From Streptomyces fulvoviolaceus (GTDB lineage: Bacteria > Actinomycetota > Actinomycetes > Streptomycetales > Streptomycetaceae), in assembly GCF_000718165.1 (NCBI RefSeq), contig NZ_JOEY01000049.1, positions 1-64,000 of the forward strand: 64,000 nucleotides of DNA, given 5' to 3'. Positions 42,261 to 50,103 of this stretch are shown here, one piece after another. The notes beneath the pieces were generated by a model, which saw only the letters and a list, made by a program, of their open reading frames with translations, was not told the DNA's origin and did no database searches. Made by a program: the position numbers and the translations under genes. Each line of letters begins with the position of its first letter. The stretch's first letter is position 1.

Positions 42261-43414
42261 GCACGCGGGGTTGTTGCACACGAACTCGGCCTGGTTCCTC
42301 CGGCTGCCCGGCGTCACCGTGTGACACCGTGAGCACTCCTGGGACGTGCCCGGGGCGGGCACCTCGGCCAGGGCGCCGCCCCGCTGGGCGAGTTTGTAGC
42401 TCAGGAGCTCCACGGTGCGTCCCCAGGCTTCGCCCAGGATGGAGCGGTTCAGGCCGGCCTTCTGCGCGACCTGCCTGCCCGGCTGCTCGACGGTGCCCTT
42501 CGCGGATTTGGCCATGTTCGTGATCTGCAGCGCTTCGACCACCACCGTGCCGTACGTGTCGGCGAGGGCGGTGGTGGTTTTGTGCTGCCAGTCGTCGCGT
42601 CGGCGCTTGGCTGTCGCGCGGATACGAGCGATCTGGTCGTACGTCCTGTGCAGGCGGCGGCTGGTGCGCTCACCCTTCTTCCGGTGGCTCTTGCGGCGGG
42701 CGGCACACTGCTCGAAGTGGAGCAGACGGGCCTCTTCCCTCTTGCTGAGCCAGGGCCCGTGGTCGGCGCTCTCGCCGTCGGACAGGGCCAGCGGGACTGT
42801 GATCCCGGCGTCGATGCCGACCTCCAGGCCGGGATGCGCGGCAGGAGCCGGGGCCACGGTGGTGACACGGAAGGCGATGTGCCAGCCCAGGGCGTCTTTG
42901 ACCAGCCTGGCCCCGGTGATCCTGTGGTGCTTGTCCGCGTGCTTGCCGACGGGGAGGGCCCGGGTCCAGCGGAACCGGACCTTCCCGAGTTTGGGGATGT
43001 TGACCATGCCCCACCGTCGGTGGACCCGCACCACGTGCAGGTCCCGGCCCTGGGGGATGTCGATGCTCATCCGGGTGCGGAAACGGGCCTTGAACTCCGG
43101 CGCCCCGCCCGTCCTTCCCAGCAGTTCCGCCAGGCCTGGAAATAGGTCTTCAGGACCGCCTGCGCGGCCTGCGCGGGCAGCACCCCGAGCCAGTCAAGCT
43201 CGGCCCGCCCCTGCCGGATCACCGCATCGGCCGCCGCCAGGGTCCGCTTCACCTTCGGCAGCATCAGCCACCAGTCGTGGAGCAGGTTCCAGGTGGTACG
43301 GGCCGCATGCGCCTGGGCGTCCAGGACGGCCGCCTGGGCAGGGTCGAGTGCCAGCCGGGCGCGATGCCCGAACTGCCGCTTGACCAGGCCTTCTTCGGGC
43401 CCCTGCTGCTCCAT
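42120..43414 (-). pseudogene. TnpB RNA-guided nuclease, single-base frameshift
   Basis: From ATG at 43414: VKRQFGHRARLALDPAQAAV, then WNLLHDWW and YFQAWRNCWEGRAG, the TnpB N-terminal domain. It stops at 43067. Restoring one C near 43100 gives GRPEFKARFRTRM and continues in the frame to 42120. That part has RuvC Asp in EVGIDAGITVPL, Glu in GTVVVEALQI, zinc-ribbon CSRCH...CNNPAC and final Asp in GNADLNAART, so the D-E-D triad is intact. About 431 residues if repaired. As written it is two overlapping ORFs (ATGA). Confidence 0.85.
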
Positions 43415-43654
43415 GGCCGGGGACCGTAGCATACGATGATCCGACTACGGAAAACAGGTCATTCCGGCACGATAAGCAACCACTTCACGCCCACGTACCG
43501 CTCGACTTCGATCAGAGAGCGCGCGTTGTCTGTCACCCCCGGGCGCGTAAGCGTTCCCGGGCTCCGCTGGGAAGTCGCCCCGGTACTCCGTGCCGACTGC
43601 TGCCACGACCAGACACTGCGGCGCTCCGCGCCACTACGACCGGATCGGCTTCAC

Positions 43655-43674
43655 CTCCGCCGTGAACGGCGGAG
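43655..43674 (-). repeat. Left-end hairpin of the tnpB element
   Basis: Perfect 7-bp stem CTCCGCC/GGCGGAG with loop GTTCAC on the minus strand, eight bases inside the left end. Such subterminal hairpins are recognised by IS200/IS605 TnpA. Confidence 0.8.
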
Positions 43675-43682
43675 CACTGCCG

Positions 43683-44024
43683 ATGAACCTGGTAGAAGCC
43701 GACGGCATTGACGGCGGCGGGTTTGGTGATCGTGCCGCCGGCTCGCTCCACCGTGGCGAGGAGGGCGTCGGCCTCCGCCTCGGAGCGGACGTTGTGTGCC
43801 AGGGCGATCCCGCCGAAGCCGCCTGGTGCGGGTGGGCCCGGCGGCTCCAGGCCGCAGTCCGCCGCGAGTTCGTCCCGGCTCCACAGGACCAGTCCCAGGC
43901 CGCCTGCCTGGAAGAAGACCGTCACCGCGACTTCCTGTCCGCGCCAGCCCAACGCCTCGTAGAAGGCCTTGGCGCGCGCGGGATCGGAGACGCCCAGCGT
44001 GATCAGAGTGACGCGCTGTTCCAT
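43683..44024 (-). pseudogene. VOC/glyoxalase-family gene, 5' fragment
   Basis: 114 codons: MEQRVTLITLGVSDPARAKA, FYEALGWRGQEVAVTVFFQA, and GGFGGIALAHNVRSEAEADA. It stops being VOC-like at the tnpB insertion (GFYQVH). With the 3' fragment it would encode 149 residues, normal for the family (glyoxalase, dioxygenase or antibiotic-binding). ATG at 44024 or 44030; no clear ribosome site. Confidence 0.88.
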
Positions 44025-44080
44025 GCCCATGGGAAACACCGTGCCATGGAAACACCGTCCCACGGACAGCTCCGTACTGC

Positions 44081-44117
44081 GGAAGGCCGGCGCGCTCCTG
44101 TGCGACGCCGGCCTTCC
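44081..44117 (-). terminator. Terminator of the tannase gene
   Basis: Perfect 12-bp inverted repeat GGAAGGCCGGCG/CGCCGGCCTTCC with a 13-base loop, 22 bases after the tannase stop. Confidence 0.8.
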
Positions 44118-44138
44118 TCGCCCTCCTGACCAGGGCGT

Positions 44139-45893
44139 CTACGCCGCGCTCCGCCGCGCGGTCAGCCATGTCCGCGTCGGGCGGCACACCAGCTCGCCGT
44201 CCACGGCCCGGCACCAGGTCTGGTAGTCGGAGGAGAACAGCCGCTTGCCGACCCAGTCGTAGGCGTCCGCGTCCGGACGGGTCGTCGGCGTGACCGCCAC
44301 GAAGTTCGACGCGTCGTCGACGCTGCCCGTGCCGTCGTAGCGGGCGACCTGAGGGTACGGGTACACCGGCCGCGTACGCGTCACCGTGCCGTCGGCGGCG
44401 GCATTGGCCGCGACGATCTCGGCCGGCTTCCTCGCGCTCTCCGCCCACGCCATCACCGGCGTCAGGACGTCGAAGGTGTTCGGGCCGTCGCCGCCACCGC
44501 AGTGCGCCACCCCCGGGAAGAGGTACAGCTTGGCGAAGCTGTCGGCCTTCTTCGCGCCCACCGTCTTCCGCAGCGCGTCGTAGTACGCCAACGTCCCCTG
44601 CGGCGAGATGTGTTGGTCGTTCCAGCCGTGCCACAGCAGGAGCTTGCCGCCACTCGCGGAGAAGGCACTGAGGTCGGGGTCCAGCGCCGCGAGGTAACCG
44701 GAGGACTGGACCGTCTTCCAGAAGGACTCCAGCGTGAACTTCAGGTCGGAGAGCTGGAAGTCCGGGTTCGGCGCGTTCGTGTAGGCGAGATAGCGCGCGA
44801 AGGACGTCACGAAGTTCTCGCTGGACACCGTCTGGCCCTGTGTCTTCGGGACGAAGAGCGTCCACTCCAGCTCCGAGCCCCACTCGTGGGAGATCGCGAG
44901 CTCCAGCTTGCGGCCCTTCGCGTCCGTCGCACCGTCGTGCAGCCGCTGGACCACACCCGCCTGAGCCTCCGTCAGACACGCCGACGCGTCCTGCCCGGAC
45001 TGATCCGGCTTGCACACCAGCGTCTTCGGGTCGAAGTCGCACTGGCGGGGATCGTCGAGCAGACCGTCCTCCAGGCCGTCCAACGCGTCACACGCGTCCA
45101 GCACGGCCTGATGGATGAGCGGCAACTTGTCCGCGAGGAGGACGTAGTTGCCGTCCGCGTCCTTGTTCGTCAGTACGTTCCACGCGTGGTGGAAGGTGTT
45201 CTGGACGACCATGTTGTTGGCGGGCGCGCCGGCGGCGATGCCGTCGAAGTCGTTCGGATAGCGCTGCGCCTCCATCAACGCCTCACGGCCGCCGTCCGAG
45301 CAGCCGGTGAAGTAGGAGTAGGCGGGGCTCTTGCCGTAGAACCTGCCGATGACCGCCTTCGCGACCTGGGACGTGACGTGCACGCCCCGATACGCGAAGT
45401 CGATCTGCGCCTGCGGGTTGTTCAGCGCCCACGAGCCGTCGTTGAGCCCCTGGTGCCCCATGTCCGTCGTGGCACTCGCGACCGTGCCGTCCTGGACCAC
45501 CGGACAGGTCGACGCCTGGCCGTAGTTGATGTTGGCGCTGCCGCACAGGCCGCCGCAGCCGGTCTGGACGTAGCGCTGGGTCCAGCCGTCGACCGGCAGG
45601 CGCATGACGATGGTGTCGGCCGGGGCGATGGTCCCGCGCACCTCGCAGTACGGAGCGACCCCCGTCGTCACGACCGTCGCGGAACTGATCGTGACCGGCG
45701 CGTCGGTCACGCCCTCGAGGTCGAGGCCCGTCACGTCCGCGCAGTCCATCACGGGCCGCACGGCGGGCAGGTCCGCCAGCCCCTCCGCCGTGACCGCCGG
45801 ACGCGCCGACGCCGAACCCGCACCGGCGGCCGGTGCCGGTGTCGGCGCCAGGACCGCCGCGATCACCGCCACCACCACAAGAGACCAACGCAT
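44139..45893 (-). CDS. Secreted tannase/feruloyl esterase-family hydrolase
   Basis: 584 residues. Sec signal peptide ending near APAAGA. Nucleophile Ser in FTGCSDGGREALMEAQRYPN with DFDGIAAGAP after; the Asp is probably in WHGWNDQHISP and the His in LFPGVAHCGGGDGPN. Cys pairs around the triad fit the family. It would cleave gallate or ferulate esters outside the cell. Starts ATG at 45893 within a AAAGGGG context. A palindrome at 45940 may be its operator. Confidence 0.92.
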   Translation of the reverse strand: MRWSLVVVAVIAAVLAPTPAPAAGAGSASARPAVTAEGLADLPAVRPVMDCADVTGLDLEGVTDAPVTISSATVVTTGVAPYCEVRGTIAPADTIVMRLPVDGWTQRYVQTGCGGLCGSANINYGQASTCPVVQDGTVASATTDMGHQGLNDGSWALNNPQAQIDFAYRGVHVTSQVAKAVIGRFYGKSPAYSYFTGCSDGGREALMEAQRYPNDFDGIAAGAPANNMVVQNTFHHAWNVLTNKDADGNYVLLADKLPLIHQAVLDACDALDGLEDGLLDDPRQCDFDPKTLVCKPDQSGQDASACLTEAQAGVVQRLHDGATDAKGRKLELAISHEWGSELEWTLFVPKTQGQTVSSENFVTSFARYLAYTNAPNPDFQLSDLKFTLESFWKTVQSSGYLAALDPDLSAFSASGGKLLLWHGWNDQHISPQGTLAYYDALRKTVGAKKADSFAKLYLFPGVAHCGGGDGPNTFDVLTPVMAWAESARKPAEIVAANAAADGTVTRTRPVYPYPQVARYDGTGSVDDASNFVAVTPTTRPDADAYDWVGKRLFSSDYQTWCRAVDGELVCRPTRTWLTARRSAA

Positions 45894-45939
45894 GGGGCAC
45901 CCCTTTCAGTGTGCCGGTAGCGTGGCTGAAGTTGAAAAT

Positions 45940-45951
45940 ATCGTCAACGAT
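45940..45951. promoter_or_regulatory. Palindrome ATCGT-CA-ACGAT upstream of tannase
   Basis: Inverted repeat within GAAAATATCGTCAACGATTT, 47 bases before the start. The TCGTTGACGA shape resembles GntR-family operators. The regulator is not in the window. Confidence 0.45.
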
Positions 45952-46053
45952 TTCGACAGCACTTTTGGACAACGGGCTCACGGCGATCCGACTTGGCCGA
46001 ATTGTCGGCACCGCCGAGCGGGGCGGCACTCGGGCCGGTCACACGCCGTCGGT

Positions 46054-46276
46054 TCAGCCCCGGCTCACCAGGAAGGCGCGGCCCTCCCGCACACGCTGCG
46101 TCCAGTCCGGCGCGCCGGAGACAGGTCTCCACGTACGGCGCGGGAGGTGACTCGAGGGCGCCGGGCGTGCGGGCCCGCGTGGACTCGCCCTTGAGGTCGA
46201 ACACCTCGATCCGGTCCGGACACGTTCCGGGCTCAACGAAGGGCCACGGAGGGTACGCCGAACACGCCGAACACAC
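46054..46276 (-). pseudogene. Remnant of an unrecognised gene
   Basis: A frame with high third-base GC reads RIEVFDLKGESTRARTPGAL then APYVETCLRRAGLDA, after which coding character moves to another frame ending REGRAFLVSRG at 46054. It has no clear start. It looks like the 3' end of a gene with a frameshift near 46090, or chance. No family was assigned. Confidence 0.35.
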
Positions 46277-46286
46277 CCACAGGATC

Positions 46287-46886
46287 TCAACCGCCGTACG
46301 GCCGCCGCTCCTTCGCCTCCCGCAGCGCCCTCCCCCACCACACCAACTGGTCCAGCATCGTCTTCGCCGCCGCGTCCGGGCCGGCGGAGTCCTTCAGGCG
46401 GCCCTCGTCGTCGAAGGAGCCGCCCGCGTTGTGGAAGGAGACGGTGTCCCGGACCGTGACCGCGTGGAGTTCGGCAAAGACCTGCCGGAGGTGCTCCGCG
46501 GCACGCAGACCGCCCGCGAGGCCGCCGTAGGAGACGAGGGCGACCGGCTTGGCCTGCCATTCGGTGAAGTGCCAGTCGATGAGGTTCTTGAGGCCGGCCG
46601 GGAAGGAGTGGTTGTACTCGGGGGTGAGGACGACGAAGGCGTCGGCCGTGGCGAGCTTCGGGGTGACCGAGGCGAGGGCGGCGGTCGCCTCGGGGGTCGG
46701 CGCGAAGGTCGTAGGCAGGTCCGCGTCGGCCACGTCCACCACCTCGGGGACGACGTCGTCGCGGTCGCGCAGGCGGTCGAGGAGCCAGTCGGCGACGACG
46801 GGGCCGAAGCGGCCGTGCCGGTTGCTGCCGACGACGAGGGTCACCTGGAGAGGGGCAACCGAAAGAGGGGCAACTGAGATCTGCAT
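46287..46886 (-). CDS. NADPH-dependent FMN reductase, SoxR-box gene
   Basis: 199 residues, flavodoxin-like fold. The FMN phosphate loop is LVVGSNRHGRFGPVVADWL; the conserved PEYNHSFPAGLKNLIDW binds the isoalloxazine ring; SYGGLAGGLRAAEHLR follows. It reduces FMN or quinones with NADPH. A SoxR box sits 16 bases before the start, and from memory the S. coelicolor homologue (SCO2478) is a SoxR target. Redox-cycling compounds should induce it. Confidence 0.93.
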   Translation of the reverse strand: MQISVAPLSVAPLQVTLVVGSNRHGRFGPVVADWLLDRLRDRDDVVPEVVDVADADLPTTFAPTPEATAALASVTPKLATADAFVVLTPEYNHSFPAGLKNLIDWHFTEWQAKPVALVSYGGLAGGLRAAEHLRQVFAELHAVTVRDTVSFHNAGGSFDDEGRLKDSAGPDAAAKTMLDQLVWWGRALREAKERRPYGG

Positions 46887-46901
46887 GCGGCACAGCCTCG
46901 T

Positions 46902-46921
46902 ACCTCAAGCTTCCTTGAGGT
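46902..46921. promoter_or_regulatory. SoxR box
   Basis: ACCTCAAG-CTTC-CTTGAGGT, a perfect 8-4-8 palindrome matching the SoxR consensus CCTCAAG-n4-CTTGAGG. It sits in a promoter with -35 TTGACC (46924-46919) and GAGGCT as -10, spaced 19 bases, the long spacer typical of MerR-family activation. Confidence 0.88.
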
Positions 46922-47160
46922 CAAGCCTCGACCGCGGCCATCGGGTCACCCGTTCACACGCGCACCCTGCGCCCTTCGGGTTCTCTTCCGCGACCTGCCC
47001 GCCGTACGGCCATGACCTGCTGAAACGCCGGGCGGGCAGGCCCTTCGCGGGCCGACCTGACACCCATTCACCCCATTTCTGACACACCCTCAGGAAGCGC
47101 TCTCGCGCCACTGCCACTTACCTCGGAAGGGCAGCCCCACCGAAGCTCGAAGGAGCACCG

Positions 47161-47733
47161 ATGCGACGTACCGCCCGTCTGCTGACCGGTACCGCGCTCG
47201 CCGTCGCCGCCGCGGGCCTCGCCACGGCACCGGCGTACGGCGGCGGCGCCTCTTATTTGGCGGATCACCTCCGGGGCGCTACAGCCGGTGTCGAGACCGC
47301 GGGCGGCCTGGAGGTCTACCCGTCCTCCGTGGTGCCGGGAGGGCAGGTCACCGTGAACACGGCGGCGTGCGGGGATGACGGTACGGCGGCGGGCGACGCC
47401 AGCGCGGTCGGCGCCGGAGCCTTCACGCTGGCGCCCAGCACGCACGAGGGCGACGCGATCGGGCAGTTCCGGGTGCCGCCGAGCGCGCAGCAGGGGACGT
47501 ACGAGATCGCCGCGGCGTGCACGGAGGGCGGGCGGCGGGTGACGGGCGACCTGGTGGTCACGCTGGCCTCCGCCCGTGAGCAGGTGTATCCCCGAGGAAG
47601 TGTGAAGACGGGGGTCGGCGGCGCACTGGGCCCCGACCCCGTACAGACCGCGGCCGGCGTGGCGGCTCTCGCCGTCGCCGCCGCGGGCGGTACCTGGCTC
47701 CTGCATCGCCGGGCGAGAGGCGACGGGATCTGA
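47161..47733 (+). CDS. Exported protein paired with a sortase
   Basis: 190 residues. Sec signal peptide (MRRTARLLTGTALAVAAAGL), an Ig-like middle (LEVYPSSVVPGGQVTVNTAA; GQFRVPPSAQQGTYEIAAAC) and a C-terminal helix followed by HRRARG. Before the helix it reads SVKTGVGGALGPDPVQTAAG rather than LPxTG or LAxTG. The adjacent sortase suggests it is anchored or partnered by it; the sorting motif is non-standard. GAAGGAG precedes the ATG. Confidence 0.85.
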   Translation: MRRTARLLTGTALAVAAAGLATAPAYGGGASYLADHLRGATAGVETAGGLEVYPSSVVPGGQVTVNTAACGDDGTAAGDASAVGAGAFTLAPSTHEGDAIGQFRVPPSAQQGTYEIAAACTEGGRRVTGDLVVTLASAREQVYPRGSVKTGVGGALGPDPVQTAAGVAALAVAAAGGTWLLHRRARGDGI

Positions 47734-47842
47734 CGGACACCCTCCGCTGTCCGTCCGCCGGTACCGCATGTCCCCTCCCCCTCCGGGTCCGACGCCCCTC
47801 GCGGCCCGGAGGGGGACCAGGGCTGTTGACGAGGAGGCTCGA

Positions 47843-48472
47843 GTGCGCAGGTTCAGCAACGTCGCGATAGCGGCCGTCACCGTGGTCGCCCTGTGCTGCG
47901 GCGCCTGGCTGCTGCGCAGTGGCGCCGCGACGCACGCGCCGCCGCAGCCGTCCGCGGCCCAGGCCCGCTCGGGCCACGGCGACGGCCACACCGACCCGCG
48001 GTCCGCGCCCGCGCTGCCGCCCTCCCCGCCCGACCGCATCCGCATCCCGGCGATCCGCGTGAACGCCCCCCTGATGGGCCTCGGCCTCACCCCCACCGGC
48101 AGCCTCGACGTCCCGCCCGCCGAGCGGACGAACCTCGCCGGCTGGTACGAGGCCGGCACCACCCCCGGCGAGACGGGCACCGCGATCGTCGCCGGCCATG
48201 TCGACAACGCCGACGGACCCGCCGTCTTCTACGGCCTCGGCGCCCTGAAGAAGGGCGCGGCCATCGAGGTGGACCGGCGCGACGGAAGCGTCGCGGTGTT
48301 CACCGTCGACGCGATCGAGGTGTACGACGCGAAGGGCTTCCCCGACGAGAAGGTGTACGGAGCCGCGAAAAGGCCCGAGCTGCGGGTGATCACGTGTGGT
48401 GGGGGCTACTCACGGTCGACCGGTTACAAGGGGAACGTGGTCGTGTTCGCGCACCTCACGGGGAGCCGCTGA
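47843..48472 (+). CDS. Class E/F-type sortase
   Basis: 209 residues: N-terminal helix ([20 protein letters not shown]), Pro-rich linker, sortase barrel. Catalytic residues: His in [14 protein letters not shown], Cys in [10 protein letters not shown] and Arg in [16 protein letters not shown]. The domain is the short actinobacterial class. GTG at 47843 has GAGGAGG six bases upstream. The 3' end overlaps the CPT-like gene tail to tail by 17 bases. Confidence 0.92.
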   Translation: MRRFSNVAIAAVTVVALCCGAWLLRSGAATHAPPQPSAAQARSGHGDGHTDPRSAPALPPSPPDRIRIPAIRVNAPLMGLGLTPTGSLDVPPAERTNLAGWYEAGTTPGETGTAIVAGHVDNADGPAVFYGLGALKKGAAIEVDRRDGSVAVFTVDAIEVYDAKGFPDEKVYGAAKRPELRVITCGGGYSRSTGYKGNVVVFAHLTGSR

Positions 48473-48989
48473 CAACCCTCTGGGCGATCGTTCGCGCGCA
48501 CCCCAGCGACTCCGCCCGCGCTGTGTCGACCTCCACGTCGTAGACCACACCCTGGTGGACCGGCTCCGCCTGCTGCTCCGCCATCCCCCGCACCCGGTCG
48601 CCGCGGGCGATCTCGCGGCCGGCGGCCACCGCGGCCTCGCAGCGGACGCCGACCCAGAGCACGTCCAGTCCGTCGAGGACCTTGCGCCAGCGCTCCTGGG
48701 TCGCCGCTCCGCCGAGGAAGACGTCGTCGATGATCACCCGGGCACCGGCGTGCACCATCGCGGCGATCCCCGCCGCCCACGCCGCCTCCAGGGCCATGAA
48801 CTCCGGGCCGACGTTCACCCCGCCGTCCGGGGCGAACTCGATGCCCGTGCCCGACCCCGGCATCGCCTCGATCAGCGAATCGACCCCGAAGGCCAGCCAC
48901 GGATCCGGCAACACCGCCTGCAGACACCGCACGATCCCGGACTTGCCGGAGCTGGAGCCGCCGTTGAGCACGATCACCTGAGTCGTCAC
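48456..48989 (-). CDS. Chloramphenicol phosphotransferase-like P-loop kinase
   Basis: 177 residues. P-loop [20 protein letters not shown] at the N-terminus; Asp of DSLIEAMPG and IIDDVFLGG fit the CPT family (chloramphenicol 3-O-phosphotransferase). It may be a resistance enzyme or a general small kinase. GTG at 48989 has TAGTGT seven bases upstream and is probably leaderless; GTG at 48998 is the alternative. Confidence 0.8.
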   Translation of the reverse strand: MTTQVIVLNGGSSSGKSGIVRCLQAVLPDPWLAFGVDSLIEAMPGSGTGIEFAPDGGVNVGPEFMALEAAWAAGIAAMVHAGARVIIDDVFLGGAATQERWRKVLDGLDVLWVGVRCEAAVAAGREIARGDRVRGMAEQQAEPVHQGVVYDVEVDTARAESLGCARTIAQRVVSGSP

Positions 48990-49032
48990 GCGGGTCACAC
49001 TAAGAGGCCGCCTGGCGGCCCTCCACTCGTTT

Positions 49033-49815
49033 TCACGCGAGCCACTGCTCGTACGCCAGGTTCGCCACCAGCGCGAACACCACCGTCAGCAGCACGACCC
49101 GGACGAACTCGCTGCCCTTCTTCAGTGCCGTGTGCGCGCCCAGCGTGCCGCCCGCCAGGTTGAACACCGCCATCAGCCCCGCCAGCTGCCACAGCACCGT
49201 GCCCTGCCAGGCGAAGGTGGCGAGCGCGCCCGCGTTGGTGCAGCAGTTGACGATCTTGGCGGTGGCGGAGGCGGTCACCAGGTCGAGGTGGAGGACGGCG
49301 GTGAGGGCGAGGACGAGGAACGTGCCGGTGCCGGGGCCGATCAAACCGTCGTAGAAGCCGATGCCGAGGCCCGCGAGGCCGATCGCGGCGAGGATCTGGC
49401 GGCGGGTGACCGGGCCGGTCGCGGGGGCGGTGCCGAAGGCGGGGCGCAGGATCACGAAGGCGGCCACGGCCAGGAGCACCACCATGATCACGGGCTTCAG
49501 CACGTCCGTACTCATACCGGCCGCGAAGAAGGCCCCGGCGGAGGAGCCCGCGAGGGCCGCGAGACCGATGCGTACGGCCATCCGCACGTCGACGGTCGCC
49601 TTGCGGGCGTAAGTCACCGCGGCGCCCGAGGTGCCGACGATGGCGACCGCCTTGTTGGTGCCCAGCGCGTACGCGGCCGGGGTACTGGAGGGCAGGCCGA
49701 GCAGCAGCACCGGGAGCAGGAGCAGACCCCCGCCGCCGACCACGGCGTCGATCCAGCCGGCCGCGAGGGCCGCGAGGCACAGGACGACGATCATGGTCAG
49801 CGATATGTCGGGCAT
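49033..49815 (-). CDS. TauE/SafE-family anion exporter
   Basis: 260 residues, about eight membrane helices with the two TauE/SafE half repeats: [20 protein letters not shown] and [40 protein letters not shown] is also characteristic. It may export sulfite or a sulfonate. ATG at 49815; TAGGGT seven bases before it suggests a leaderless start. It is divergent to the nitrite reductase cluster, so a role in nitrite or sulfite export is only a guess. Confidence 0.9.
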   Translation of the reverse strand: MPDISLTMIVVLCLAALAAGWIDAVVGGGGLLLLPVLLLGLPSSTPAAYALGTNKAVAIVGTSGAAVTYARKATVDVRMAVRIGLAALAGSSAGAFFAAGMSTDVLKPVIMVVLLAVAAFVILRPAFGTAPATGPVTRRQILAAIGLAGLGIGFYDGLIGPGTGTFLVLALTAVLHLDLVTASATAKIVNCCTNAGALATFAWQGTVLWQLAGLMAVFNLAGGTLGAHTALKKGSEFVRVVLLTVVFALVANLAYEQWLA

Positions 49816-50042
49816 GATCGCGACCCTAAGGGACGGGATACCTGCCCCAGCCATCGATCGTGCGGGCGGGGTGTGACGTGCGTCGCTCGTAGACGATGCA
49901 GTCTGCACCTGTCGGCCTTCGTCAGCGCCGAAACGGGAGGCCGGGGCCCCTTCCCCGCTTCACGACCCGCATCACCTCACAGTCCGTCCCCTGCGCACAC
50001 CCCGAACCCTCACACCCATGTCCGGCCGCCGCTGAGGGCAGC

Positions 50043-50080
50043 GTTCCTCGCGAGAAACAGACGTGATGCGGCCGGGTAAC
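50043..50080 (+). promoter_or_regulatory. Candidate GlnR box upstream of the nitrite reductase cluster
   Basis: Half sites at 11-base phase: GTTCC (50043), GAAAC (50054), GATGC (50065), GTAAC (50076). The GTTCC-n6-GAAAC part fits the gTnAC-n6-GaAAc consensus. It ends 23 bases before the start codon of the first gene. Confidence 0.55.
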
Positions 50081-50103
50081 ACCGGCACCGCACGCTCCTA
50101 GAC

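Larger units (their letters stand above)
42082..43682 (-). mobile_element. IS200/IS605-family element carrying tnpB only
   Basis: 1,601 bases placed to the base. The left flank on the minus strand is TTCAT (43687-43683) and the right end is TTCAA (42086-42082), as expected for IS605-type ends with a target-adjacent motif and no target duplication. Both ends carry a hairpin with the loop GTTCAC. Excision between these points restores an uninterrupted VOC gene reading frame (FYQVH joined to SSAFTD). There is no tnpA, so movement would need a transposase from elsewhere. Confidence 0.88.
45894..46286. other. Upstream region of the tannase gene with an eroded gene
   Basis: 393 bases. The left 80 bases are AT-richer and hold the probable promoter/operator. 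The right part is the remnant described at 46054-46276. No intact gene is supported. Confidence 0.5.

Noticed and set aside
43067..43432. Short ORF upstream of the tnpB body considered as a separate tnpA
   Set aside because: It is the TnpB N-terminal domain and lacks the HUH Tyr/His motifs of TnpA.
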